A DNA stretch of 64,000 nt from Antedon bifida. Lineage: Eukaryota > Echinodermata > Crinoidea > Comatulida > Antedonidae. The translations under genes and the position numbers were made by a program. The stretch covers positions 5,157,501-5,221,500 of the forward strand of contig OY727093.1 in the NCBI GenBank assembly GCA_963402885.1, in the 5' to 3' direction. Of the stretch, positions 27,418 through 40,200 are shown in pieces (positions within the stretch are counted from its first letter, which is position 1; every line of letters starts with the position of its first letter). The notes under the pieces were generated by a model. It saw only the letters and a list, made by a program, of their open reading frames with translations, was not told where the DNA came from and ran no database searches.

Positions 27418-30400
27418 ATGGATTTGTATTATGACAAAGGAAATCATTTAGCACTAAAAGCTGCGATTGCCTTTTATTTAGGTGAATCAAAATTGCCTGT
27501 AAATTGGAAAACTGTCAAGTCCTCTGGTAAGTTGACTAACGCCAACTGGCTAGGTAGGGCTAGCTAGGCCTCCCCACATCGAACATCTGGCTTATGCAAC
27601 GTATTGAAAACCACTAGTCCACGCCCACTCTTGCATCATTCACTGTGCTTTAAACTAGATAGTAGTGGGCCTAGCCTACTTACCACAGAATATGATCACT
27701 AACATTGTGATATTTGTGCACCATGTATTTTTTTTCAAAGGGTGAATAAAACTAATGAAAACGTCTGGAAGATGTGGTAACAACAATAAAGTAATAACAA
27801 TTTAGAATAGGGCCTATCTAAAATATCTGTTATTTTGCCAATGAAGCATTAATTAACATATTTCTAAATTAAATTGCATTTTTTTTTGCCTCTTTACAGA
27901 TCGAGTTGTTCCGTTTCTAAAGAAAAACAAGCTCCCAGTCTTGCAATTATCAAATGGCGATTTTATCTTCTCATCAAATGAAATTTGCAGGTTAAAAAAA
28001 TTTTGATTTTTTCATTTATCCTGATTTAGGAACCCTAAAGGCCCATTTACACTAGGGCGATAACGATCGACGATAAATAGATAAACATGCATTTTTCTTT
28101 GATAAAACGAAAGAAATTAAAACAGTTTTCGTTCTAGAACTATAGGATAATCATGTATGCTGTATTTGATAGAAATAATATTTTTGAAAATCCAATCAAA
28201 TGACGTCATGATCAATAAAACAATAAAATCGTTGTATTGTAACAATATTATTGCTCTACTAATCATGACGTCATTTGATTAGACGTGTGGAAATATTATT
28301 TTCATCAAAGGCAGCATAGATGATAATCCTATAGTTCTAGGATAAAAAATTTTTGAAATGAAATGGAATGAAATTCTTTTGTTTTAGTTATGAAAAATGC
28401 ATATTTATCTTGTTATCGTCGGTCGTTATCGCCCTAGTGTAAATGGGCCTTTAGACTATTTTAATTAACTTTTTACTGTAATTCATTAATTTAAAATAAA
28501 GTACAGAATAAGAATATAATGATAAATAAAATAATATTTTAAAAATAATTATTAAAAGTTGACTTATGTAGAAATGTATGGTATTTAATTTATTATATTT
28601 CAATATTTAATAATATTAATAATTAATTATTAATTAATTATTAATAATAATAATAAACATTTCTTTTTTTAATCAATATGGTCTTCTAGGTATCTTCTTA
28701 GCAAGTTGGGCAAGGATACAGATGATCTTCAAGTCGCGGAGTGGCTGGATTGGGAGTCTAGTCAATTACAGGTCTCGAAATTATTCAATCACTCAATCAA
28801 TTATTTGTAATACAAACGGATCATAGAACCTAAAAAATAATCATGCATTTGTTTTGAAAATTTTTATTTATACTGATACTGCTTTTTATTTACCCTCAAA
28901 GTTTTCTGTTTATTATTGATGAGTTATTCATTAACTATATTTATCTATTCTAATAGCCTGTTCTAGGTCCTTACCTTGCTGTGTCTGCCTCTGGAGGAAA
29001 GGCCAATCCAGACCCATTAAAAGGTCATTTTGCCAACATCGACCAGACGTTAAAAGGGAAGACTTTTCTTGTTGGTGTAAGTTTGTTTCTTTCTGTAAAC
29101 ATTAATTTTAATACATTGTAATCAATTTTTAAAAAAAGTTAATTCTGTTCAACACTGATACATATCAATTAAAATGCTTCTGTTTTACATATTTAACACC
29201 AATTATTGAAGATAGATTTTTTAAATGGATAAAATGAAGGAAATATATCTGTACTTATTGTTTGGGTTCTAGCTATTACAACAAAAACAACTTTGTAATT
29301 AGCTGTGATTCAAATCTAACTTTTTTTTTTATTTTTTAGTCTGATCTAACAGCAGCAGATATTGCTCTCTGGTCAGCACTGTATCCTGCTATTGCTGAAA
29401 ATTCCTCCCTTAAGTCCAACTATTCCAACATGGCTTCCTGGTTTGATAAGCTATCCCAGAATGCTGCGTTCCAGTCTGCTGTTGCTATGATAACCGAAAA
29501 CAAAGGTGTATCAGCCTGTGCAACGTCTATACAAGCACAGCCATTGGTTCGTCCAGTGGTTACCAAAAAGAAGGCTGTCGTAACTGAAGAGAATGATTCT
29601 CTAACGGTACATGCTTTTTTTTAAGTAGCTGGCAAGCTTTAGAAAAATAGTTCTACTGAATACTAATAAGTAAGTTTTCATCTTCCCTTAATCTGTTTTT
29701 ATGTTCATGAATTATTTTTTTGTTTTAGAATGATGAGAAAGATTCAATTATTGATGACTGGCTTCATGGTAAAGCTAAACTACCAAAGAATCCTATGAGA
29801 GAAAAGCCTATGTAAGTATAAGATAACCAAAATAGTATAAGCTAAATTAATTAAGGTATGACCGAGGCATACAACACAACTGTTGTCTTCAGAGCAGCAA
29901 TCAAAATTTGTCAATAGAAAGCGAATAATAACGTGACATGATAAATATGCCCAACTAATTTAAATGATCTGGATTGTAGGTACAGTAGTTTAGTTGATCC
30001 AGATCATACAAGTAATGAAGTGAAGTATATGGAGTATTATGTCATAAGTTTTTTTTTAATTATGCATTTTCTTTGTAGCTTGCCTGTCAAAGGTCAGCGT
30101 AATGTGCTAATCACAAGCGCCCTGCCATATGTCAATAATGTTCCTCATCTTGGTAACATCATAGGCTGTGTTTTGAGTGCAGACGTTTATTCAAGGTAAC
30201 ATTAACTCATTAATATAAGTATTATCATGACCATTTTCCAGTATAAACTAAACATAAACATTTTTAAATTTTGCTTTGTTTAAATAAAGTGGATGAATTA
30301 TGCATTAATTAAAAAATGGCTCTTAACAGATATCGAGAAAAATCTTGATAACAACCAATATGGTTGCCGTAAACACTTTTCTACAACCCATAATTTGGTT

Positions 30401-33400
30401 GATCTACTAAATGTGTTCTATGAAGGTAGTAACATTCCCAAATCTGTTGGTCAGTTAGTTTTAACTGACTTTAGTAAAGCATTCGATTGTGTTGACCACA
30501 CAATAGCAGTTTCTAAATTAGTAACACTTGGCTGTAGACCTGAAATTGTACCGTGGTTAATTAGCTTTTTGTCAAACAGAACCCAACAAGTACGCTATAA
30601 ATCTACATTATCAATGAGTGTTAATCTAACATGTGGCGTCCCTCAAGGCACACTCCTTGGGCCTATGATCTTTCTTGCTCTAATTAATGATGCCATGCAA
30701 GACTCGCCATGTAAAACTTGGAAATATGTAGATGATTTGTGCATAGGACAGATAGTAAAAAAGGATGAAATTTCCTCAATTCAGAATGATGTTGCTTTAC
30801 TGAATGTATGGTCTAATGAAAACAAACTAAAACTTAACCCAACTAAATGTAAAACTATGTATTTTAACTTTCAAAGAAATCAATATGAACATGAACCCCT
30901 TTTGATTGGTAATGCTACAATTGAAATCGTTAATGAAACTAAGTTACTAGGTTTATGGATACAAGCCAACCTCAAATGGGACCGTAATGTTAAAGAAATT
31001 GTATCCAAAGCCAGCAGACGTCTGCATATATTGTGTAGATTAAGAAAGTTCAATCTTCCGAAATTTGATCTTGTAGATGTATTTAAGAGTTACATAAGAC
31101 CAAGTGTTGAATATGCTGTCCCAGTATGGCATTCTAGTCTCACTAAGAAACAAAGTGATATGATAGAATCTGTCCAAAAAAGGGCTTGCAGAATAATATT
31201 GTGTAATGACTACATATGTTATGACCAAGCACTCAATGATCTTTCTTTAGACACTTTATCTGATAGAAGGCATAATCTATGCTATAAGTTTGCTCTGAAT
31301 TGTTCAAAAAGTATTCATTTTGGAAAATGGTTTCCAGTGAAGAATGTAAGTAACATGAAACTAAGACGTGTAAAGTATCAACAACCCAAATGCAGAGTTG
31401 AAAGATATAGAAAAAGTGCAATACCATACCTTATCTCGCTTCTAAATGAATAATCATTATATATCACCCAGTACAGCTATGCAATTCTTATTGGTCCTTT
31501 TTGGTGTTTTTTTTTTCTATTTTAATATTTTAATGCTAAACTTGTTGAATGTTCCTGTATTGTATTTCTTGTGTAAATTGCCTCCTTTTTTATATATAAT
31601 TATCATTGGTTTTATACAAATTTTAATATTGAGAAAATGTAAATATCTTTGTAATTCAGCTAAGGCTGCGATGATGATAGTGAAATAAATGAAATGAAAA
31701 AAAAAAAAAAAAAAAAAAAATGAATGAAAGATTTTTTTAGATAAATTCAAATCCTCTTCATTTTTGGAATACTAGATTCTGCAAATTGCGTGGCTACAAC
31801 ACATTGTACATCTGTGGTACTGATGAGTATGGCACGGCAACAGAAACAAAAGCATTGGAAGAAAAACTTACACCGAAACAGATATGCGACAAGTATTTCA
31901 AGTTACACCAAGAAATATATGAATGGTTCAATATTGGATTTGACTACTTTGGGAGAACTACTACAGAGAAACAGACAGAGTAAGTATAGACTGTGAAATG
32001 TGGTATATGTCTTAGTTTCTGTAGTGCAAAAACACTATAACCCTATATGAAATGTTAAGAATATTAAGACATTTGAAGATTAAAGTTCTGTCTACACTAT
32101 CAAACTTTATTTGAAAAAAAAATGTGATGTGCCCATATATGTACATGATGATGATGTCATATCACTACCATATTTGGGCACATCACACTATTAAAGTTGG
32201 TCTGTATGTTTGATTACTCCTAACTATATACATTTCAACTTGATTCATTTCTAGAATTGCTCAAGATATATTTTGGCGTCTTCAAAAGCGCAACTTTCTG
32301 CTGGAGGATACGGTTGAACAGCTTCTTTGTGAAACGTGTAACCGATACCTAGCAGATAGGTTCGTAGAGGGAACTTGTCCGTTGTGCAACTACGAAGATG
32401 CACGAGGAGACCAATGTGACAAATGCGGAAAACTAATTAATGCCACCGAATTAAAGGTAAAGGAATAGTGCTGTAAATAAAAATATGAATAATGTAAATG
32501 TAGTGACTTGGTTTTGGAGGCAATTGTTTTGTAAACAATATTACTCTTACTGCTAATAAAGTTTACATCATTTTACATATGTAATTCTGTTGCTTGCCTT
32601 CTCACTCCAGTCACTGGGTGAGGTTTTCTCTGATTTTGATTTTCAGTTCCTTTATAACTAATGTAGGGCAAATTATGAGAAACTTTTAATTCCACATGTA
32701 GATTTGTTTGTTTTTTTTCCAGAACCCAAGATGTAAAGTGTGCAATAGTTCACCTGTAATTCGTTCCTCAAAACACCTGTTTCTTGATTTGCCAAAACTT
32801 CAACCAACACTTGAGAAATTCCTAAACAAGTCTACGAACGAAGGCGATTGGACCCACAATGCTAAACTCATCACCAACTCTTGGGTTCGGGATGGCCTGA
32901 AGCCCAGGTGTATCACCAGAGATCTTAAATGGGGTACACCTGTACCTCTTGAAGGGTTTAAGGATAAAGTGTTCTATGTTTGGTTCGACGCTCCTATTGG
33001 ATATCCATCGATCACAGCTAATTATACTGATGATTGGCAGAAATGGTGGAAGAATCCAAAAGAGGTAAAGCTCTGTCTACACTATTAAACTAGTTTAAGT
33101 GTGATGTGCCCAAATATGGTAGTGATATGACATCATCATGTCATTGTCACATAAAGTTTGATAGTGTAGACAGAGCTTAAGTTACATTATTGATCTCATT
33201 GATTCATTGCAAGATTACAAAACAAAAATGATTTTAAAAAGAATGATTTTGTTCCATCAGGTTGAACTGTACAATTTCATGGCAAAAGACAACGTGCCAT
33301 TCCACAGTGTCATATTTCCATGCTCGCTGCTAGGCACTGGTGAAGACTGGACACTCGTCAATAATTTGGTTGCCACAGGTAAAGTCTGCTCTGTGAATTC

Positions 33401-36009
33401 AGAGTCTTGTACATAATTACATAATTTTGAATACATCGAATGCAGACATCAATCACTAGTCTATTTTTATCCAAGATCCAGCGAAATGGCATCTAACACC
33501 AAGAAAAGACATCACTTATGTGGCCACTATGTATTCACAATAGAGCCAATAAGAAAATCCTTAACGTAGACCTGTATTCTTGAAACTAACTTTGGTATTA
33601 TAGCGTTTTCTTGTATATTCATCACAGTAAAATCCAATTTCTGCTTTGTAATTTCAGAGTATCTCAATTATGAAGATGGCAAATTTTCCAAGAGTAGAGG
33701 CATAGGTGTTTTTGGCACTGACGTCTGCAAAACTGGCATTCCTGCAGCCATTTGGCGTTTCTACCTACTCTACATCCGTCCAGAATCTCAGGACAGCGCA
33801 TTCAGCTGGTCGGATTTTGTTCTTAAGAATAATTCTGAACTGTTAAATAATCTTGGGAACTTTGTGAATAGGTATGGTCAAATGGTGATTATCATTCTAG
33901 CTCTTCGTTTATTGTGGCCCAGATCTGTACTCTCACTCGGTACCGATAGTGATAGTGCCACTGGCGTATAATGCTGACAGTGCCACTGGCAAATAATGAG
34001 ATTAACCATCTAGAGAAGAACTGTTTTAATATTCTTATCTGTTATTTCTATACAGAGGTCTGACATTCCTGGAGAAGAATTTTAACAGTGTTGTCCCAGA
34101 AATGGTGCTGAGTGAGGATGATAAGAACGTAATAGTCTCCGTCACACAGGAGCTCAAGATATACATTGAACTTCTAGAGAAAGTTAAGTAAGTACTAGCC
34201 CAATTAAATGAAGTTTTTATATCATTCGTAATAGTTTAAAATTCAAATACAATTTTGCAGTCAAAATTTCGAAAAAATGTTCACCTGATAGTAGTAGCAG
34301 CATCAATATTCAATGTTTGCTTCTCTTGTAGGATTCGAGATGCACTTCGTCAGATCTTATCCATCTCTCGTATTGGTAACCAGCACCTCCAAGCTAACAA
34401 GCCGTGGGATCTCCTGAAGACTAAGAAAGAAGAAGATAGGTAAATGCTAACTAAAACCTGCTAAATCTCACATAAAATTACTTTTTTTTAAATGAAATTC
34501 GAAATATATAAAGGACATTTAGTACACAACACATGATTATCAAAAGAACTCTTTTAATTAGAAATGTATGAACATTGTTATTTACTATTTCAGAGTGAAA
34601 GCAGGAACTATTATAGGTCTTGCAGCCAACATTAGCTATCTGATATCAGTGATGCTGCACCCTTACATGCCAAGTGTGAGCCAGACAATACAGGAACAAC
34701 TCGCTGCAACCAACATCTCAAACTATATCTGTGAGAAATTCGTATGTCACCTTCAACCAGGACATAAAATAGGGAAGGTGCGTTTCATAGACTGTAATGG
34801 ACATCATTAGTAATAGTTGATAAATTGCCTTTCACAACCAATAACTATTACAATGTGTCATTTGGAATTAGCCCTACCAAAAAAGTGATATCTAACATGC
34901 TCTAATGCATGTTCAGCTCTCTGGAAGTATTTAGAGATATTTTGCCATGTGGCGTTGTTGATTGCGTTTGGAAATCAACGTGTTGTGCTCGCCTGCACAC
35001 CACATCTAAAGTTAGAGCACTGCCTTTTTGAATGGTTTAGCTTCCTGGTCTAGCACTTATCAAAGATTTAGAATGTTAAAAATAGAGCAGTAAAGTTTCA
35101 ACTCATGAAATATGTTCACCATCATAAACATTCATTATTTGTATAAAACTACTCAGAAATGTTAATATTTTGTAATCCACTAGTATACAATAATTATTTT
35201 TCCATATTCAGCCATCGCCCCTATTCAGTAAAATTGAAGCATCCCAGGCTGAAGAATTAAAAACAAAGTTTGCTGGTAAGCAGAATCCAGTAGGAACTGC
35301 TCAGCCACCACCTGCTGCTGCTCAACAACCACCCGCAACTCCTCAGCAGCCAACATTTAGTAGCCCATCAAATATTGAGGAACTTAAAGCTCAAGTGACA
35401 GCTCAGGTATTTTTTTTTAAGGATTTTTTAAAACTTGTTTTAATTACTATTTCTATGTTATTAGGTCTATAAAATCATTTATTTATTTTTATTTCAACAA
35501 TATTTTACGAGGGTGGTCCATCCAGCCGAAGCTGATTATTAGGGACCCTTACAAAAATACAATTTAACAAGACATTAACATACAGCAATTAAAAATTAAA
35601 TAAATAGAAATAAATATGTTAAAAAATAATTAGAATCAAAAGGGAAATCAATTAAAACAATAAATTAAATCATAAATAAATTAATCATAAAATTAAAAGG
35701 AAAAATTCACCATTTGTAATACAGTATTTGTAAGTTACGCAAATAAACTTGAGTTTTATAAATACCATCCTACATTCAACCTTTACCAGCACCCCTCAGA
35801 AATAAAACTATATTTTATTGTTGTTTTTTTCATCTTAGGGAGAAATTGTGAGATCTTTAAAGACTGCAAAAGCAGAAAAAGATAAGATTGAATCTGAAGT
35901 AAAGAAGCTTCTGGAACTGAAAAAGAACCTGGCTAAACTCTCTGGTGAATCACCACCAAGTAGTTCATCTAGTAAATCAAAGAAAAATAAAAAGAAGAAA
36001 GGAAAGTGA
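27418..36009 (+). CDS. MARS1: cytosolic methionine-tRNA ligase, 17 exons
   Basis: Exons: 27418-27526, 27900-27990, 28690-28771, 28957-29076, 29340-29606, 29729-29811, 30079-30195, 31776-31979, 32255-32456, 32723-33064, 33261-33378, 33658-33871, 34056-34187, 34332-34439, 34594-34777, 35212-35406, 35839-36009. They join in phase to 912 residues; human MARS1 has 900. The enzyme charges tRNA-Met with methionine using ATP. Seen in the sequence: an N-terminal GST-like domain that in animals docks to the multi-synthetase complex (exons 1-5); HIGH-type motif HLGN (274-277) after ALPYVNNVP; zinc-knuckle CETC, CPLC and CDKC clusters (exon 9); KFSKS (587-591); the anticodon-binding helical region with NxxxxxKPW (exon 14); and a C-terminal WHEP domain (about 846-893) followed by a Lys-rich tail. 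The linker in exon 16 is Gln/Pro/Ala-rich. Intron 7 carries a LINE; introns 2, 8 and 10 carry MITEs. Confidence 0.96.
28037..28451. mobile_element. foldback MITE with AAGGCCCATTTACACTAGGG ends
   Basis: About 60-bp inverted ends (AAGGCCCATTTACACTAGGG and complement) flank a second internal inverted pair containing TGACGTCAT. TA lies on both sides, consistent with a TA target duplication. In MARS1 intron 2. Confidence 0.85.
30290..31720 (+). mobile_element. 5'-truncated non-LTR retrotransposon in MARS1 intron 7
   Basis: A reverse-transcriptase-coding segment is followed by a 3' UTR and a TGAAATAAATGAAATG tail with a poly-A run (31698-31720). It has the same orientation as MARS1. The 5' part (endonuclease and N-terminal RT) is missing, as expected from incomplete target-primed reverse transcription. 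CR1/jockey-like clade by motif style; clade not certain. Confidence 0.85.
30293..31453 (+). pseudogene. LINE reverse transcriptase, N-terminally truncated ORF2
   Basis: 386 codons are open. The frame enters within the RT fingers ([14 protein letters not shown]) and carries TDFSKAFD (58-65, first catalytic Asp), GVPQGT (115-120) and YVDD (145-148, catalytic Asp pair), followed by thumb and C-terminal regions ending shortly after a Cys/Arg-rich stretch. No frameshift or stop is seen, so the insertion is fairly recent. The ATG at the start is probably internal to the original ORF. It makes no complete retrotransposition enzyme because the endonuclease is missing. Confidence 0.88.
32082..32190. 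mobile_element. MITE family 1, copy 6 (right end missing)
   Basis: AAAGTTCTGTCTACACTATC at the left and the conserved core with TATTTGGGCACATCACAC; the right terminus is truncated. In MARS1 intron 8. Confidence 0.8.
33067..33178. mobile_element. MITE family 1, copy 7, abutting a splice donor
   Basis: Both ends are intact (AAAGCTCTGTCTACACTATT and GATAGTGTAGACAGAGCTT). The left terminus starts two bases after the end of MARS1 exon 10, so the donor GTAAAG is made of GT plus the first MITE bases. Confidence 0.88.
35480..35700 (-). mobile_element. LINE 3' end fragment
   Basis: On the minus strand, CAGCTTCGGCTGGATGGACC is followed by TTGTTGAAATAAAAATAAAT, a typical 3' tail of a CR1/L2-like LINE. 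In the last MARS1 intron, antisense to the gene. Confidence 0.6.
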
Positions 36010-36333
36010 TCAGATATATGAATACCTTAGGGTCACTTAAAGGCAATATGATTGAATACTGGATAAATATCACAAACCTTACCTATCTTCAAAAACATTC
36101 GACCATTTTATAGAAATACTGAATAAAGGCATGTTGTATTAATTTGTGCCTCCATATAAAGACCACATGTAATTTCTTTATTTTATTTAAACATCTTTCC
36201 TCTAAAAAGTGACCAGTAACATAGTAATACATTATATAGACCCACTATTTCCTGCTCTACTATTTACACACACAAAAAAATGTAAAATGTAATTTCTATG
36301 TGACATGCTGCTAACATTTTGGAAAAACTTTCT

Positions 36334-36339
36334 AATAAA
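36334..36339 (+). terminator. MARS1: polyadenylation signal of MARS1
   Basis: AATAAA about 325 bases past the stop codon; another AATAAA lies at 36122-36127. Beyond this, up to about 37038, is the convergent 3' UTR of the lectin gene with several minus-strand AATAAA candidates. Confidence 0.5.
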
Positions 36340-37038
36340 TATACTGTGATGTCAAAAAAAGAGTGCATTTTCTGTCTCATGTGTTCGTTTGTATGCAAGA
36401 GTCTTACAATTACAGATGACCCATCTAATATCTTGTTCACTTGTGTAGTGTAAATGTGTTGTGGTTTGATTCCTTTTTCCCGGTTAAAAAACTACGATCA
36501 TACATGATCAATGGTTAAGATCTTAATAACCAATAAAGAGACATTGTTACTGTATAGAAATCATTTTTATTGTGTAACATGAACAAAAATGGTATTAAAA
36601 GATAACTTCAATAACACCATATATAACTATAAATTTATTTATAAACACAACAGGCACAGAACATTTATTCTAAACCTTGATTTATATATTCATATTGTAC
36701 AAAATTCATAATTGTTTTTTTTTTTTACTTTATAATCTATACATTATTTATTCATGCTGTATATAAATGAATACATTTATTGTTTTCGTTTTAATAATAC
36801 TGTAATAATTTATGTAAATTTCCTTATTATAATGGTGCCGTGAAAATCCTAGAAAATCACTTGAAAGGAAAAAAAAGTTGACTTAAAGTTTAAGAATTTA
36901 AGCTATATATCAATCTATGGTCATGTAGACACATAGTGGAAAAACATGCATTGCACGGTATTGCGCAATTATTAATTAATATTGAAATATACAACAACAG
37001 GAAAAATATTAAATGTCAAAAAAAAACCCCATGTGTTA

Positions 37039-37241
37039 TTAAGCCTCAGCTTGAGCTTTCTTATCTATCTGCACTGAAGAAGTTCCACTTTCATATAATT
37101 GATTATCTATACCACTCATAGCTTTGCTGTCATCAAATGAGAACTTCTTGCGCTGTACGATGAACCAAGCGATCATGACGAGGGCAAGCAGAAGCACACA
37201 TGATGCCAACGTAATGCCAACAATTCCTCCAGGGCTCAAAC
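37039..37241 (-). other. last exon of the lectin gene: transmembrane helix and tail
   Basis: A helix of about 23 hydrophobic residues (IVGITLASCVLLLALVMIAW and on) is followed by QRKK and a polar tail of about 38 residues ending QAEA. One Tyr (QLYES) is present, but no clear YxxPhi or FxxxxY endocytic motif. Confidence 0.85.
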
Positions 37242-40200
37242 CTAAACATAATAATTTAAATTATTTTAAAACAATATGCTGATTTCTTTTTACTGTGTTA
37301 TTCACATATTCTCTTCACATTTTTATTTTAATATATATATACAAATTAATATATTAATGATATTTGAATTATTAAGGACTTTTAATTTGCAATCACCTAC
37401 GACCTAAGATCTAATTGTATAATAATTCATTGAGTGCTTGAAGGGATATTGGGAGGTGCTTCCTTACTCCATTCTTTGATGCAGTTTAAACAGATTATAG
37501 GCCACCGATGAAATATATAAGTAGGTTGCTAAATTCCTATTATTTGTGTGTTGAAAACAAGTTACAATGATGATGATGATGATGCAGGTGTATGGAGGAG
37601 TAGCTTGGTGGTCATGATACTTAATGATAATTTAAAGTAGTATACATTTCCAGGACACTAATAAATATAGATCCCTCTAAGAAGTTATGTACTCTAATAG
37701 CAATGAAGTAGGTTGGATGTAATGATGCTTACCTACCAACTTCATAGTCTTCTGTTCCGATGTCAGGATTTTTTTCACGCCAAGAAAATTTTTCAACCAA
37801 AAAGCATTCATTTGGTATATTTATTTATAGTAACTTTTTTCTTTGAACCAATGAAATTGAAATGAATGAAACTACGTTTACACCATTACTGTACTACATA
37901 TAAATTTATTAATTCTTGAAGATTATTAATACAAATTGTATATAGCATATAATATGGAGTAGCTTTGGTGGCGACGAATACTACAAATTCCAGAGTCTTG
38001 AGTTTGAATTCTATTATGATGCTGATATTTTTTTTTTTTGACAAAACAATAAACTCTGATTATATTTATGTAGAGCATTAAATCTAGCTTATGGATATGG
38101 AGTGAGAGCAGATAATGAACACACAATACAAGCAATTTCTAATGATATCTTAAATATATACTCTAGCCTATAGATATATTTTACCTGTAGTTGGTTCCTT
38201 ATTTCCATCCTTGTTAGTTGGCGTTATAGGTGGATTTGGTCCATCGTCTGTCGAACTCACTGGTGCTCCTGAAAACAACAAAATATTGTCTACATTATAA
38301 AACTAGTGTGACAAAATAAGTGTGATGTGCCCAAATATGGTAGTGATATGACATCATCGTGTCCATATATGGGCACATCACATTTAGTGTAGACAGAGCT
38401 TAATGTTAAACTGTTCTCTACAACGTGGTTCTCAATTTATTCATACGATTGATACAGAAATAAGATTCTTAATATTAACACCTATAATAAAAAATACCAC
38501 GAAAGATTGGGCAGGGAGGGACCAGTTCCATGGTTTGGCTATATATTTCCTCCATGGTTTAGAGATATATACCAGTCCCATGGTTTGACTATATATTTCC
38601 TCCATGGTTTAGAGATATATACCAGTCCCATGGTTTGGCTATATATTTCCTCCATGGTTTGGAAGTATACCAGTCCCATAGTTTGGCTATATATTTCCTC
38701 CATGGTTTAGAGGTATACCAGTCCCATAGTTTGGCTATATATTTCCTCCATGGTTTAGAGGTATACCAGTCCCATAGTTTGGCTATATATTTCCTCCATG
38801 GTTTAGAGGTATACCAGTCCCATAGTTTGGCTATATATTTCCTCCATGGTTTAGAGGTATACCAGTCCCATAGTTTGGCTATATATTTCCTCTATGATTT
38901 AGAGGTATACCAGTCCCATAGTTTGGCTATATATTTCCTCTATGATTTAGAGGTATACCAGTCCCATAGTTTGGCTATATATTTCCTCCATGGTTTAGAG
39001 GTATACCAGTCCCATGGTTTGCCTATATATTTCCTCCATGGTTTTGGTCACCTGAAAGCATTTTCACTGAGTTGGTACTGAACACCCAGAAAGCTTTGTC
39101 AGGCACAAACCAACAACCATCAATGACTGCAAGAAGAGGATTCCTAGGCCTGATAGACCAAGATGATGACAGATAACTTTAAAATGTCATACCTTTAAGA
39201 ATTTCACAAACATAAGCTTGGCCATCGTTACAGTTCTCATCATTCCAATAACCAAACTGTGGGTACAATTCAACACAGTTTTCATGCTTTCCGTTGTGAG
39301 TCATGGTTGGTTGTCCATCATCCCAGAATGTGTAATCTACTCCAGTACCATCAGACCACATAAATCCACCTGAAACCAAGTCCATCAGAATATTAATACT
39401 TTCTTGCTATTGAATAAATTAATTTTAAAAAAAACCATAATTTTCCATGTCGACTTAGCATTTTCAGGTTTTGTCATAATCCAAAAACATAAAGAGATAT
39501 CATTTGTCTGATAAGATACAATAGTTAATATATATAATATTAAGAATTTTTGTAAAATAAGATACATTAGTTAATAAGTATAATATTCCTAAGAGACAGA
39601 TGTCTAACCTACCACTGTCTGATCTAAACAGTCCAACCCAAACGCTTTTGCCTAAAAAGCTCTGCACATTAGCACGAATGAATTCATTTTGAGCTCGGCT
39701 GTGAATGCTGGCAAGATGACCTGCATGGTTCAATGAGCAGGCAAACTCTGCCTCTGCCCACGAGATGGAGGTGAAAGAGACGCCAAAGAAGTAGCAGTGG
39801 CTTCCATAAGGAACCCATTCATCAGTTGGGCAGGTGCCTGGGCGTGGTGCAGGTGTAACTGGCTTCTCAGCTGAAACAAGGCAAAGATATTAAACATTTA
39901 TTAATTTCTATCAATGGTACAATACAATAATAATAATTAAACAATAACGACAATCCCATTAATAGAGGATCTTGCAAGAAGAAATTACTTGTCACGCAAG
40001 ATTCATTAATGAAAGGGTGGGAAATAAAATGTACATTCAATACATAAAAAAATGGGTTTTTTAAAGATATTATAATGTATGTGGTTATTTCAGTACATAT
40101 ACAAAGAAACAAACAGTTGACATTGAACATTCTGTCTGCAGGCATAAAGGGCCTTTCACACCTGTTACGGCACAGTTTCTGTCCGGCGCTCCACACGGCT

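Noticed and set aside
38635-39081. 148-residue repetitive protein on the plus strand
   Set aside because: It is a translated 48-bp minisatellite in an intron of the minus-strand lectin gene; the frame is open only because the unit length is a multiple of three.
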